Below are positions 26,124 to 35,175 of a stretch of 64,000 nucleotides of DNA, one piece after another. Origin of the DNA: Desulfomicrobium orale DSM 12838 (lineage in GTDB: Bacteria > Desulfobacterota > Desulfovibrionia > Desulfovibrionales > Desulfomicrobiaceae); NCBI RefSeq assembly GCF_001553625.1, contig NZ_CP014230.1, positions 1,674,001 through 1,738,000 of the forward strand, given 5' to 3'. The number at the start of each line of letters is the position of its first letter. Within the stretch, counting starts at the first letter, position 1. The notes below the pieces were generated by a model, which was given only the letters and a program-made list of their open reading frames with translations, searched no databases and was not told the origin of the DNA. A program made the position numbers and the translations under genes.

Positions 26124-27338
26124 ATGAAGATGGATACCCCCAAGCCGGACAGATGCATCGCCTGCACCACATGTACCGTGGTCTGCCCTGTGGCCCAGGC
26201 CACGCCGGAATTTCTCGGCCCGCGCATGATCGGCCCGGCCCACGAGCGCTTTCGCCTGCTGGGCCTGGGCGAGGACAAGTCCCTCCATTACTGCTCGAAC
26301 TGCAAGAACTGCGACATTTCCTGCCCGTACGATGTGCCCATTTCCACCTTCATCATGCGGGCGCGGGCCGAAGAGAGCAAGGCGCGGCGTTTTCCCCTCC
26401 GCGACTGGTTGCTGGCCCACGCCGAGCTGCTGGACAGATGGATGCGCGTCATCCCTGCCGGCCTGAAGAACATGGGCATGAGTTTGCCTCCGGTCCGCAT
26501 GCTGCTGGGTGCTCTGGGCGTTTCCGGAAGGATGCCGCTGCCTGCGTTCGCCCGGAAAACCTTCCGGCGGCAGTTCGCCGCTCTGCCGCAGCCGCAGGGC
26601 CTGCCGCGCAAGGTCGTTTTCTTTCCGGGCTGTTTTGTGGATTTGTACGATCCTGAATGCGGCAAAGATCTGGTCCGGGTGCTGAACCGGGCCGGATACG
26701 AGGTGCTGCTGCCGCCTTTTGTCTGTTGCGGCCTGCCGCAGGTGGCCAACGGTTTCTGGGAAGACGCGCGCGGCAACGCCCGGACCAATCTTCAGGAACT
26801 GCAGAAATGGAAAAGCGCGGGTATTCCTGTGCTGACGGGCTGTACGAGCTGTTCCCTCATGTTCAAGGACGACTACAGGCAGTATTTTCCGGAGCTGCTG
26901 CCGGAGTCCGCTTCGCCCGCCCTGGCCGATGCCTGCGAATTTCTGCTGGAGTGCATGGACCGCGGCGAGCTGGTCCTGCCCGAGCCGGGCGCGGCCAGCC
27001 GGTCGCTGTCCGTCGTGTATCATGCGCCCTGTCATCTGCGCGCCCAGGGCATGGGGCTGCCCGGTCTGGAACTGTTGCGCCGCATTCCCGGCGTTTCGGT
27101 CAGCAACGCCAACGCCGGATGCTGCGGCATTTCCGGCAGCTACGGTTTCAAGAAAGAAAAGTACGAGATTTCCATGCGCGTGGGGAGCCGGCTTTTTGAA
27201 GCCATGCGCCGGAGCGGCGCGGATATCTCCGCTTCGGAATGCGGCACCTGCCGCGTGCAGATGCGGCACGGCGGAGGGCTTGAAGCCGTGCATCCCATCA
27301 GTCTGCTTCTGCGGTATTTCGAGGAAAACGGAGGCTGA
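26124..27338 (+). CDS. glpC: Anaerobic glycerol-3-phosphate dehydrogenase subunit C
   Basis: About 404 residues. Membrane-associated iron-sulfur subunit that passes electrons to menaquinone. Two [4Fe-4S] motifs: CIACTTCTVVCPVAQ and CSNCKNCDISCPYDVP. Two CCG-type domains follow: VVFFPGCFVDLYDPE with VCCGLPQ, and YHAPCHLRAQGMG with AGCCGISGSYG. The start is uncertain: ATG at 26124 or 26130, with no strong ribosome-binding site. It lies 111 bases after glpB. Confidence 0.92.
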   Translation: MKMDTPKPDRCIACTTCTVVCPVAQATPEFLGPRMIGPAHERFRLLGLGEDKSLHYCSNCKNCDISCPYDVPISTFIMRARAEESKARRFPLRDWLLAHAELLDRWMRVIPAGLKNMGMSLPPVRMLLGALGVSGRMPLPAFARKTFRRQFAALPQPQGLPRKVVFFPGCFVDLYDPECGKDLVRVLNRAGYEVLLPPFVCCGLPQVANGFWEDARGNARTNLQELQKWKSAGIPVLTGCTSCSLMFKDDYRQYFPELLPESASPALADACEFLLECMDRGELVLPEPGAASRSLSVVYHAPCHLRAQGMGLPGLELLRRIPGVSVSNANAGCCGISGSYGFKKEKYEISMRVGSRLFEAMRRSGADISASECGTCRVQMRHGGGLEAVHPISLLLRYFEENGG

Positions 27339-27449
27339 CGGGCTGTTCATGCTACATGCCGTGTCGGTGTCCCGCAGCCTGCAGAGATATTGCCGTACTG
27401 AAACAAGCCGATGGAGACTCGGCCAACTTCAACCCAGGAGAGAGCTTCT

Positions 27450-28472
27450 ATGAAACATGCTGTTTTGGCCCTCATGCTGCTGCTTCTGCCTCTTGCAGCC
27501 CAGGCCGCGGACTACAGACCCGCCGTGGCCGGACATCGCGGTGCGTGCGGCTACCTGCCGGAACATACCCTTGAGTCCAAGGTCATGGCCTACACCATGG
27601 GCGTGGATTACGTGGAGCAGGACGTCGTCTTCACCAGGGACAATGTGCTGGTGGTGCTGCACGACCACACTCTGGAGACCACCACCGACGTGGCCAAGAA
27701 ATTTCCCGGCCGTCACCGTGCCGACGGCAGCTACTACGCCATCGACTTTACCCTGGCCGAAATCAAGAGCCTGCTTGTGACCGAGCGTTTCGATCCTAAG
27801 ACCGGCAAGGCCGTTTTCTCCGGGCGTTTCCCTGTGGGCTGGGGCATTGATTTCCGCGTGCCCACCCTGGAGGAGGAAATTCTTCTTGTGCAGGGCCTGA
27901 ACAAGTCCACAGGCAGGAATGTGGGGCTGTACGTGGAAGTGAAGGAGCCCGCCTTTCACGAAAAGGAAGGCAAGCCCATCATGAAGGCCACCATCGAAAT
28001 GCTGGCCAAATACGGCTACAACAAGAAGGACGCCAACGTCATTTTGCAGATCTTCGACTTCGACGCTGTGAAGAAATCCCGCGAACTGGGCTGGGTGGCT
28101 CCGCTGGCCATGCTCGTGGACATGGACGGCCAGATGCTCATCGACGACAAGTCCGTGCACAAGTGGCTGCTGACCGAAGAGGGCGTGAAGGAAGTGTCCA
28201 AGTACGCGAACATCTACGCGCCCTGGTTCAGCCATCTGGCCGTGCCCTCGGAAGACGGCAAGAGCTACACGGCGGCGCCCTGCCTGAAATGGGCCCGGGA
28301 CGCGGGGATGCAGGTCCATACCTGGACTCACCGCACGGACAAGGTGCTCTCCGGCTTTGCCACCGAGGAGGCCATGCTTGACGCCATGTTCAAGGAAATG
28401 AAGCTGGACGCCGTGTTCAGCGACTTTCCCGACAACGTTATCGCTTACCTGAAGAAAAACGGTCTGCGGTAG
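27450..28472 (+). CDS. glpQ: Periplasmic glycerophosphodiester phosphodiesterase
   Basis: 340 residues. AGGAGAG precedes the ATG. Signal peptide KHAVLALMLLLLPLAAQA, then the catalytic start VAGHRGACGYLPEHTLESK, then DYVEQDVVFTRDN and VLHDHTLETTTDV, all typical of GlpQ (metal-binding Glu and Asp, catalytic His). It splits deacylated phospholipid head groups to glycerol-3-phosphate and an alcohol. Its place right after glpABC supplies the substrate of that complex once the product is taken up. Confidence 0.93.
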   Translation: MKHAVLALMLLLLPLAAQAADYRPAVAGHRGACGYLPEHTLESKVMAYTMGVDYVEQDVVFTRDNVLVVLHDHTLETTTDVAKKFPGRHRADGSYYAIDFTLAEIKSLLVTERFDPKTGKAVFSGRFPVGWGIDFRVPTLEEEILLVQGLNKSTGRNVGLYVEVKEPAFHEKEGKPIMKATIEMLAKYGYNKKDANVILQIFDFDAVKKSRELGWVAPLAMLVDMDGQMLIDDKSVHKWLLTEEGVKEVSKYANIYAPWFSHLAVPSEDGKSYTAAPCLKWARDAGMQVHTWTHRTDKVLSGFATEEAMLDAMFKEMKLDAVFSDFPDNVIAYLKKNGLR

Positions 28473-28527
28473 GCTGACCGAATCCGGGCCCTGGGCTCAT
28501 AAGACCCCCCCCTGGTTCTGACTGTCT

Positions 28528-28566
28528 GGCCGGTACCGGGAAATTTTCCTGGTGCCGGCCGATTGT
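28528..28566 (+). terminator. Hairpin terminator after glpQ
   Basis: Stem GGCCGGTACCGGGAAA with TTTTCCTGGTGCCGGCC (two G-U type pairs), short loop, then GATTGTT. The downstream T-run is weak, so the call is moderate. Confidence 0.5.
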
Positions 28567-28621
28567 TATGAGAGGACTGGAAGGGGAGAATTCCCCCGGC
28601 GGAGTCTGGGTGGATTATTGT

Positions 28622-28680
28622 ACCGCCATGTCTTCCCTCCCCGCTGGTTTTGATCCGGAAGGGAGGGAAGATATGGCGGT
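28622..28680. terminator. Long 20-bp hairpin between convergent glpQ and pepA
   Basis: ACCGCCATGTCTTCCCTCCC (28622-28641) pairs with GGGAGGGAAGATATGGCGGT (28661-28680) with one mismatch; the loop is 19 bases. It lies 15 bases beyond the pepA stop, on the side where pepA transcription should end, and could act on both strands. Flanking T-runs are short (GTGTTTT on the plus strand). Confidence 0.55.
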
Positions 28681-28695
28681 GTGTTTTCCGAAGGC

Positions 28696-30132
28696 TCAGT
28701 CTTCGTAGAAGCCGATCAGTTCCCACAATGTCCGCACGCCGAAGCCGGTGCCTCCGGGCCGGAAAATGGATGCGTCCTCATCGGTCCAGGCCGGGCCGGC
28801 GATATCCAGATGAGCCCAGTCCACTCCGGCGGGCACGAAGCTCTTCAGAAACAGAGCCGCAAAAATGGTTCCGCCTTCGCGGGCGGCGATGTTTTTCAGA
28901 TCCGCCACGTCGCTTTTCAGCGGCTTTCCGTATTCCACCCACAGCGGCATGGGCCAGAAGCGCTCTCCCGTCCGGCTGCCGCCTTCGCGGATGCGTAAAT
29001 CCAGTTCCTCCGTGGTGGAAAATACCGCCGCCACCTTGGTGCCCAGGGCTATCAGGCAGGCTCCGGTCAGCGTGGCCAGATCCACCAGAATTTCCGGCTG
29101 AAACCGGGCCGCGTAGCACAGCGCGTCGGCCAGAATGAGTCTGCCTTCGGCGTCGGTGTTCAGAATTTCCACGGTCTTGCCGTTCATGGCCGTGACTACG
29201 TCACCGGGTTTGGTGGCCCGGCTGCCCGGCACGTTTTCCGTGCACGGCAGAAGCCCGACCACGCGCCGCCCACGTCGCCCGGCCAGTCCCATGGCCTTGA
29301 ACAGACCCAGGATGGCCGCCGCTCCGGCCATGTCGCCTTTCATTTCATGCATTTTGGCCGAGGGCTTCAGGGAAATGCCGCCCGTATCGAATGTCACGCC
29401 CTTTCCCGCGAAAACCAGGGGCGGCCTGGAGTCTTCCGGGTCGGAGTCCAGCACGATGAATCTGGCCGGCGTATCGCTGCCCCGGAAAACCGAGGCGAAG
29501 CACCCCATGCCCATGTCTTCGATTTCCCTGGGGCCGAAGACATCGACCTTGAAACCGAATTCCGCGCCCAGTTCCCGGGCCGTCCGGGCCAGATCTTCCG
29601 GCGTGGCCGCATTGGCCGGAGTGTTGACCAGATCTCTGGCCAGCCGCACGCCCGAGGCCACGGCCAGTGCTTTGTCCACCCTGCCGGGCAGGTCCTGTTC
29701 CGGGCTCCAGAGCAGCAGTGACGCGGGGCAGTCCTCTTCGCCGGGCTCCGATTTGAAGGCGACGAAGCGGTAAGCGGCCAGGGTCGCGGCAATGCTCAAC
29801 TCGGCGAGCGGGTCGCCCTCCAGAGGCAGAGAGGCGATCTGTTCGCCGTCAACGCTCAACGTCTCTATTTCCTGGCTGGCCGCTGTCCGCATGGCCGTGC
29901 CCACCGCCGCGCGAAAGCAGTCCATGTCGAGCTTTTCCGCGTCACCCAGGCCCACGGCCAGAGCCATTCCACGGCTTCCGGCCACCAGACGCACGCGGCC
30001 CGCCTTGCCCGAAAACCCCTGAGCCCCGGTCAGACCGGGCCACTCAGCTTCCAGTTCACGTCCTTCCGGCAAAAAAAGGAGCCGCACCCCCTGTTCCAGG
30101 CCGGCGCGATTTTCAACTATCTGTATATGCAT
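28696..30132 (-). CDS. pepA: Leucyl aminopeptidase (M17 family)
   Basis: 478 residues. The ATG at 30132 (MHIQIVEN, with AGGA before it) is chosen; the frame is open far upstream but that part has no family resemblance. The M17 catalytic domain shows VFAGKGVTFDTGGISLKP (metal-binding Lys and Asp), MKGDMAGAAAILG, NTDAEGRLILADAL (signature with catalytic Arg) and LATLTGACLIALG. It removes N-terminal residues from peptides in the cytoplasm, using two metal ions. Single gene. Confidence 0.93.
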   Translation of the reverse strand: MHIQIVENRAGLEQGVRLLFLPEGRELEAEWPGLTGAQGFSGKAGRVRLVAGSRGMALAVGLGDAEKLDMDCFRAAVGTAMRTAASQEIETLSVDGEQIASLPLEGDPLAELSIAATLAAYRFVAFKSEPGEEDCPASLLLWSPEQDLPGRVDKALAVASGVRLARDLVNTPANAATPEDLARTARELGAEFGFKVDVFGPREIEDMGMGCFASVFRGSDTPARFIVLDSDPEDSRPPLVFAGKGVTFDTGGISLKPSAKMHEMKGDMAGAAAILGLFKAMGLAGRRGRRVVGLLPCTENVPGSRATKPGDVVTAMNGKTVEILNTDAEGRLILADALCYAARFQPEILVDLATLTGACLIALGTKVAAVFSTTEELDLRIREGGSRTGERFWPMPLWVEYGKPLKSDVADLKNIAAREGGTIFAALFLKSFVPAGVDWAHLDIAGPAWTDEDASIFRPGGTGFGVRTLWELIGFYED

Positions 30133-30468
30133 ATTTTCCTCGCTGTTTTGGCCGTCATCGGGGAAGAAGAAGGTCCCGAATCGGGTGTGATGATCCGGCG
30201 CACATACGGAGATTGGCCTGCGGAGTAAACCGCCGTCGTAACGGCTCTCTCCGGACGGCCGATGTGTCGCTGTCTGGCCTTGGGTTGCCTGCATATGTCC
30301 CGGTCCGGGCGCGGCGCCGGAAGGGTTTTTTACAGCCCGCGGTTTTCCCGTTAGGTGGAGGCGATTACGGTCCCAGCCATGCCTGGGGGCAGACGCGGCC
30401 CCTTCCGGGTAATGGGTCGACCCATCCGAAGTTTTACCGGGCGTGCGAAGACGACGGGGGAGGCAATG
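30133..30468. other. Intergenic region upstream of pepA and of a small gene
   Basis: About 335 bases. Apart from the perfect 14-base palindrome ATGGGTCGACCCAT at 30412-30425, about 40 bases before the small gene's ribosome-binding site, I see nothing certain. The GC-rich stretch 30340-30410 could fold into hairpins, but I do not recognise a riboswitch or small RNA family. Confidence 0.35.
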
Positions 30469-30672
30469 ATGGACGTGCGGAAAATCAGGGATACTTTCGA
30501 GGCCTATTTCGAGAAATACAAGAAAACCGAAGGAGACTGCGGCATATGGTCCGCCTACTGGACAATCCATGAACCGGGGCGCAGCTTTGAAATCAATCTG
30601 ACCAGAGGGCCGGAAGGCACTTACTCCAAAATTTTCAACGACGGCAAGAAAGTGGAGGAAATTCAGGATTGA
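30469..30672 (+). CDS. Small conserved-looking hypothetical protein
   Basis: 67 residues, soluble and charged: MDVRKIRDTFEAYFEKYKK, then GIWSAYWTIHEPGRSFEIN and YSKIFNDGKKVEEIQD. A very strong ribosome-binding site (GGGGGAGG) stands 5 bases before this ATG; another ATG lies one codon earlier. No family recognised. The strong site and codon use like its neighbours argue for a real gene. Confidence 0.6.
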   Translation: MDVRKIRDTFEAYFEKYKKTEGDCGIWSAYWTIHEPGRSFEINLTRGPEGTYSKIFNDGKKVEEIQD

Positions 30673-30847
30673 CCCGCGTTTCTGGATAGCCTGGACCGGC
30701 TGGAGACGGCATACCCGAATTTCCGGCGCGATGATTTTTTCGGTCAGATGGCGGAGATGCTGTAATATCGCCCCGGCGGCCCGGCTGTTTGCCGGGGATA
30801 TGGCCGCCGGCCGATACAACTGGATACAACTGGAAAAGGAGGAGCAT

Positions 30848-31357
30848 ATGGATATTTTCGATGCTATCGCTACCCGGCGCAGTGTCCGCAAGTATACGGA
30901 CCGGCCCGTGACGGACGAAGACATACGGACCGGGCTGGAGGCGGCCATGATGGCCCCCAGCGCCGGCAACGCGCAGCCCTGGCATTTCGTGGTGGTTCGG
31001 GATGCCGCCCTCAGGGCCCGTGTGGCGGAACTCAATGTGTACGCGGCCATGGCCCGGACCGCGCCGGCCGGGATTCTGGTCTGCGGCGATCTGCATCTGG
31101 AAAAATATCCCGGATTCTGGGTGCAGGATTGCTCTGCGGCCATTCAGAATCTGCTGCTGGCCGCCCACGGGTTGGGGCTTGGCGCGGTCTGGACCGGCAT
31201 TCACCCGGTGGCGGAGCGGGAAGAAGGCTTTCGCCGGGCTTTCGGGCTGCCTGCGGAAGTCGTCCCTCTGGGATATATCGTGCTGGGGCATCCGGATCAG
31301 CATCCGCACTCCGGGAGCCGGTTCCGGGAAGACCGGGTACACCGGGACGTCTGGTAG
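30848..31357 (+). CDS. Nitroreductase family flavoprotein
   Basis: 169 residues from the ATG at 30848 (AAGGAGGAG before it). FMN-binding nitroreductase fold: DIFDAIATRRSVRKYTDRPV at the start, MMAPSAGNAQPWHFVVV (flavin phosphate contact), QNLLLAAHGLGLGAVW, and PLGYIVLGHP at the end. It would reduce nitro or quinone compounds with NAD(P)H. The physiological substrate is not known. It is followed after about 50 bases by the topoisomerase gene. Confidence 0.9.
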   Translation: MDIFDAIATRRSVRKYTDRPVTDEDIRTGLEAAMMAPSAGNAQPWHFVVVRDAALRARVAELNVYAAMARTAPAGILVCGDLHLEKYPGFWVQDCSAAIQNLLLAAHGLGLGAVWTGIHPVAEREEGFRRAFGLPAEVVPLGYIVLGHPDQHPHSGSRFREDRVHRDVW

Positions 31358-31408
31358 GGATTTCTCCCGATGGAGAGCGGGGCCAGACCCCATGAAGGAG
31401 AACGGACC

Positions 31409-33334
31409 GTGTCCAGAACGCTTGTCATCGCCGAAAAGCCCTCTGTGGCCAGGGAACTGGCCGCCGTGCTCGGCGTGCACGGCCGGGGCGAGGGCTGCCT
31501 GCAAAGCGACCGGTACGTGGTCACCTGGGCCGTGGGACACCTGGTCAACATCGCCGAACCGGCGCGGCAGAATCCGGCCTGGTCCGGCCGCTGGTCCATG
31601 CGGCAGCTGCCCATGCTGCCGTCCCGGTTCGCGCTGGACATCCTGCCTTCCACCGCCAGACAGTACGAACTCATCCGGGAATTTCTGCTGGCCGGAGACA
31701 TCGGCGAGGTCATCAACGCCACGGACGCGGGGCGGGAAGGGGAGCTCATTTTCCGGCGCATTTATCTGCTGGCGGGCGCGGACAAACCCATCAGGCGTCT
31801 TTGGGCCAGCGACATGACCGAGAAGGGGCTGCGCAAGGCTTTCGCCCAGCTGGTGGATGGCGGGGAAAAGCGTAATCTGGGGCATGCGGCCTTTGCCCGG
31901 GCCGAGGCCGACTGGCTGGTGGGCATGAACTTTTCCCGGCTGTTCACGCTGCGCGCGGGGAGTCTCATCACCGTGGGCCGGGTGCAGACGCCCGTGCTGA
32001 AACTGCTGGTGGACCGGCGGCGGGAAATCGAAAACTTCGTTCCGCAGGATTACTGGACCGTGGAAGGGGAGTTCGGCCGGGAGGAAACCTTCCGGGCCAC
32101 CTGGTTCGCGCCGCCGCAATACAAGGACTCCAAAATATGGAGTCTGGCCGAAGGGGAGGAAATTACCGCGTCCTGCCGGGCGGAGAGCGGGGAAGTGCTG
32201 GACCTGGAAAAGAAAAAGGGCAGACAGAAGCCGCCTCTTCCCTTCGATCTGACCACCCTGCAGAAGGAAGCCAACGCCCGGCTGAACCTGTCGGCCAGGG
32301 AGACTCTGGAAATCGCCCAGAGCCTGTATGAAAAACGCAAACTCATCACCTATCCGCGCACGGATTCCCGTCATCTGACAAAGGAGCTGTTCGCGGAATG
32401 CCTGGACAATCTGCGCGCCGTCTATCCCCATTTTCCGGAGATAAGCGCCAGGGCCGCGGCCAACATTCAGGCTGGAAAAAAATTCGACTGCGTGAACGAC
32501 AAGAAGGTCACGGACCACCACGCCATCATCCCCACGGCGGCCAGGGCCAGCCGGCAGGCGCTGTCCGGCCCGGAGTGGGCCGTGTACGAGATGATCTGCC
32601 GCCGTTTCGCCGCGACGTTCATGGACGAGGCTCTCTTCGACGGTTCCACGCTGTGGATCGGGGTGGATGGGCACCGTTTCCGGGCCACGGGGAAAATGTT
32701 CCGGGACCGGGGCTGGCTGGAGGCCGAGCCGTGGCGCGCGGCCGAGGACAACCCTCTGCCCGCCCTGCGCAAGGGCGACGGCGTGCCGCTATGCGGCCTG
32801 ACTCTTGCCGCCCACAAGACCAAGCCTCCGGCCCATTTCACCGACGCCACCCTGCTGGCGGCCATGGAAACGGCGGGCAAACTGGTGGACGACGAAGAGC
32901 TGCGCGAGGCCATGAAGGAGCGCGGCCTGGGCACTCCGGCCACGCGGGCGCAGATCATCGAAACGCTCCTCGGGCGCGGGTACGCGGCCAAGGATGGTAA
33001 ACGGCTGCTGGCCACGGATCTGGGCTGCTGGGCCGTGGATGTGGTCTGTTCCATGATACCGCAGGTGGCGTCGCCGGAAATGACCGGCGAATGGGAGAAG
33101 CGGCTGAAGGAAATGGAGCAGGGACGGTACGCCTATGGCGTGTTCATGCATCAGGTGCGGGAGATGGTCGCCTCGGGCGTAAAGACGGTCCGGGCGGGAG
33201 GAGCGGCTCCACCGCCGTGCCCTGTTCCGCCTGAACGGAAGAAAAACGGGAAAGATGCGGCCCCTCGGGGAGCACCGCTTGCAGCGGAGATTACAGCCGA
33301 ATCGGATCCAGCAGCAGCGCCGCGACATCCATGA
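31409..33334 (+). CDS. topB: Type IA DNA topoisomerase (topoisomerase III, TopB-like)
   Basis: 641 residues from a GTG at 31409 with AAGGAG 8 bases before; the ORF is open upstream but has no family match. The Toprim domain has IAEKPSVARELA and NATDAGREGELIFRR; the active-site tyrosine is Tyr315 in ITYPRTDSRHL. GLGTPATRAQIIETL follows. It relaxes and decatenates DNA by single-strand passage. The last 60 residues are low-complexity and Pro/Ala-rich. Its 3' end overlaps the convergent glycerate kinase gene by 44 bases. Plasmids and integrative elements also carry TopB, but nothing else here points to one. Confidence 0.9.
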   Translation: MSRTLVIAEKPSVARELAAVLGVHGRGEGCLQSDRYVVTWAVGHLVNIAEPARQNPAWSGRWSMRQLPMLPSRFALDILPSTARQYELIREFLLAGDIGEVINATDAGREGELIFRRIYLLAGADKPIRRLWASDMTEKGLRKAFAQLVDGGEKRNLGHAAFARAEADWLVGMNFSRLFTLRAGSLITVGRVQTPVLKLLVDRRREIENFVPQDYWTVEGEFGREETFRATWFAPPQYKDSKIWSLAEGEEITASCRAESGEVLDLEKKKGRQKPPLPFDLTTLQKEANARLNLSARETLEIAQSLYEKRKLITYPRTDSRHLTKELFAECLDNLRAVYPHFPEISARAAANIQAGKKFDCVNDKKVTDHHAIIPTAARASRQALSGPEWAVYEMICRRFAATFMDEALFDGSTLWIGVDGHRFRATGKMFRDRGWLEAEPWRAAEDNPLPALRKGDGVPLCGLTLAAHKTKPPAHFTDATLLAAMETAGKLVDDEELREAMKERGLGTPATRAQIIETLLGRGYAAKDGKRLLATDLGCWAVDVVCSMIPQVASPEMTGEWEKRLKEMEQGRYAYGVFMHQVREMVASGVKTVRAGGAAPPPCPVPPERKKNGKDAAPRGAPLAAEITAESDPAAAPRHP

Positions 33335-34607
33335 CATTGGTGCGGGTCGGACCGGTGACGAGCAGGGCCCCGGCCTGCCGCAGAAAAGTGTAGGCGTCGC
33401 TGTTGTCCAGATAGGGCTCGGGGTGCAGCCCGGCGGCTCTGGCCCGGGCCAGGGTTTCCGGGCCGAGAATGCCGCCTGCCGCGTCCGTGGGGCCGTCGCT
33501 TCCGTCCGTGCCCAGGCAGAGCACGGAGACGGCCGCCTGAGGCGGATTTTTTTCCAGTTCCAGAGCCAGACGCAGGGCCAGTTCCTGATTGCGTCCGCCT
33601 TTTCCCCTGCCGCGCACGGTGACCGTGGTCTCGCCCCCGGCCAGCAGACAGGCCGGAGCCCGGTGATTCCGGGCCGCCCGGGCCAGCATGACGGCGGCAT
33701 TCTGCACATCTCCGCTCAGATTTCCGGTCAGCACGTGCGGCGCGTAGCCGAGCTCCCGGGCCGCGGCCGCCGCGCCATCCAGAGCCATGCCGTTGCTGGC
33801 GACGATGTGGTGCCGCACCTTCGTGAAGAAACTCCGGCCGGTTTTGGCCGTTTCGGGCAGCAGTCCGGCGGCGCCCCGCTCCAGCACTTCCAGCACGGAG
33901 GCGGGCATGCGGTCCCGCAGGGCGAAGCGGCCGATGATTTCCAGACAGTCGGCGAAGGTGGCCTGGTCCGGAGCGGTGGGGCCGGAGCCGATGACATCCA
34001 GCTTGTCTCCCAGCACGTCGGAGACGATGAGCGTGATCACCGTGGCCGGGGCCAGCGCCTCGGCCAGATGGCCGCCCTTGATCCGGGAGAGGTGCTTGCG
34101 GATGGCGTTTATCTCGTGGATGTCCGCCCCGCAGTCCAGCAGCAGGCGGGTGGCCCGCATTTTGTCCTCCAGCGTCACGGGCGGCCTGGGGCTGGGGATG
34201 AGGGCGCTGGCCCCGCCGGACAGGAGAAAGAAGACCAGATCGTTTTCACCGGCTGCGGCCGCGTGTTCAAGGAGCGTCCCGGCCGCGGCCTCACCCGCGC
34301 GGTCCGGCACGGGATGGGCCGATTCCAGTACTTCGATGCCGTCCAGAGGCAGGCCGTGTCCGTATTTGGTGACCATGAGCCCTCCGGACAGGGCCGGGCC
34401 GAGCAGGTCGCGCAGGGCCTGGGCCATGGCTGCCGCGGCCTTTCCCGCACCGAGGGCGGTCACGCGCCTGAACCGGGACAGATCGTAATCATGCCCGGCT
34501 ATATTGAGGATTGTGCCGGAGAGACTGAGGGCGGAACGCATGGCCGGAGCCACAGCACAGGCGGAAAGGGCACCTTTAGCTATATGCAGAAGCGGCGAAG
34601 TGGGCAT
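33291..34607 (-). CDS. Glycerate 2-kinase (MOFRL family)
   Basis: 438 residues with GGAGGAT before the ATG. N-terminal DUF4147 region (VTALGAGKAAAAMAQAL, VFFLLSGGASALIPSP, IRKHLSRIKGG) and C-terminal MOFRL region (CLLAGGETTVTVRGRG, GRNQELAL, LGTDGSDGPTDAAGG). It phosphorylates D-glycerate at C2 with ATP, feeding glycolysis. It overlaps the end of the topoisomerase gene on the other strand and lies about 55 bases from the P-loop kinase gene. Confidence 0.92.
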   Translation of the reverse strand: MPTSPLLHIAKGALSACAVAPAMRSALSLSGTILNIAGHDYDLSRFRRVTALGAGKAAAAMAQALRDLLGPALSGGLMVTKYGHGLPLDGIEVLESAHPVPDRAGEAAAGTLLEHAAAAGENDLVFFLLSGGASALIPSPRPPVTLEDKMRATRLLLDCGADIHEINAIRKHLSRIKGGHLAEALAPATVITLIVSDVLGDKLDVIGSGPTAPDQATFADCLEIIGRFALRDRMPASVLEVLERGAAGLLPETAKTGRSFFTKVRHHIVASNGMALDGAAAAARELGYAPHVLTGNLSGDVQNAAVMLARAARNHRAPACLLAGGETTVTVRGRGKGGRNQELALRLALELEKNPPQAAVSVLCLGTDGSDGPTDAAGGILGPETLARARAAGLHPEPYLDNSDAYTFLRQAGALLVTGPTRTNVMDVAALLLDPIRL

Positions 34608-34662
34608 GGAAATCCTCCGGAATGGCCGGCGGTGTGAAAAAGAGGTTCGCCGGGAAGTGCCG

Positions 34663-35175
34663 TCAGGCGGGATGCTCCGGAAGTCCGGCCAGAAGCTCGT
34701 GGAGGCATTCGTGTTCGGTCTTGCCTGACGTGTCGAGCACGATTCTTTCCACCGTCCAGTGGTGGTACTCGCGGTTTTTCACGTCCGCCCAGGCGGGCTG
34801 GCCGGACTCCGGGAAGGCCTTGAGCCGCGCTTCCACTCTGGTGCGGTGTTCTTCCTCGTCCGAACAGACGACTTCGATGTTCACGTACCGCGCGCCTGCG
34901 TTAAGGGCCGTCTGTTCCCATTCGCGTCTGGTCAGTTCGACAGGGTTGCAGGAATCGGCGGCCACGCTGACGCCCGCGCTCAGGATATCGGAGGCCACCC
35001 GGTAGGCCAGACGGTACCCTTCGCCTTGAATATCAGTGGCGCACAGGTCTTTCAGGGCCTGTTCGATGGTGTCGATGCGGATGTGGGCCGCCCGGATATG
35101 GCGGGCCAGCAGCCGGGACAACGTGGTTTTTCCGGTGCCCGGCAGGCCCGAAAATATGTAGAGGATCGGCTTCAA
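34663..35175 (-). CDS. P-loop kinase of the AAA_33 type
   Basis: 170 residues with Walker A FSGLPGTGKTTLSRLLA near the N-terminus, AHIRIDTIEQAL, VSVAADSCNP and VCSDEEEHRTRVEAR. This matches small ATP-dependent kinases of the AAA_33/zeta-like group; the substrate is not known. The start is a TTG whose last bases form the TGA stop of the gene before it, so translation is coupled; no later Met leaves Walker A intact. Confidence 0.75.
   Translation of the reverse strand: MKPILYIFSGLPGTGKTTLSRLLARHIRAAHIRIDTIEQALKDLCATDIQGEGYRLAYRVASDILSAGVSVAADSCNPVELTRREWEQTALNAGARYVNIEVVCSDEEEHRTRVEARLKAFPESGQPAWADVKNREYHHWTVERIVLDTSGKTEHECLHELLAGLPEHPA

Noticed and set aside
30340-30410. A riboswitch upstream of the 67-residue gene
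   Set aside because: The stretch is GC-rich and can fold, but the conserved bases of the Moco, cobalamin, glycine or SRP RNA families are not present.
30133-31143. N-terminal extension of the pepA frame back to 31143
   Set aside because: The extra 337 residues run over a nitroreductase gene on the other strand and do not resemble M17 peptidases; a good ribosome-binding site marks the ATG at 30132.
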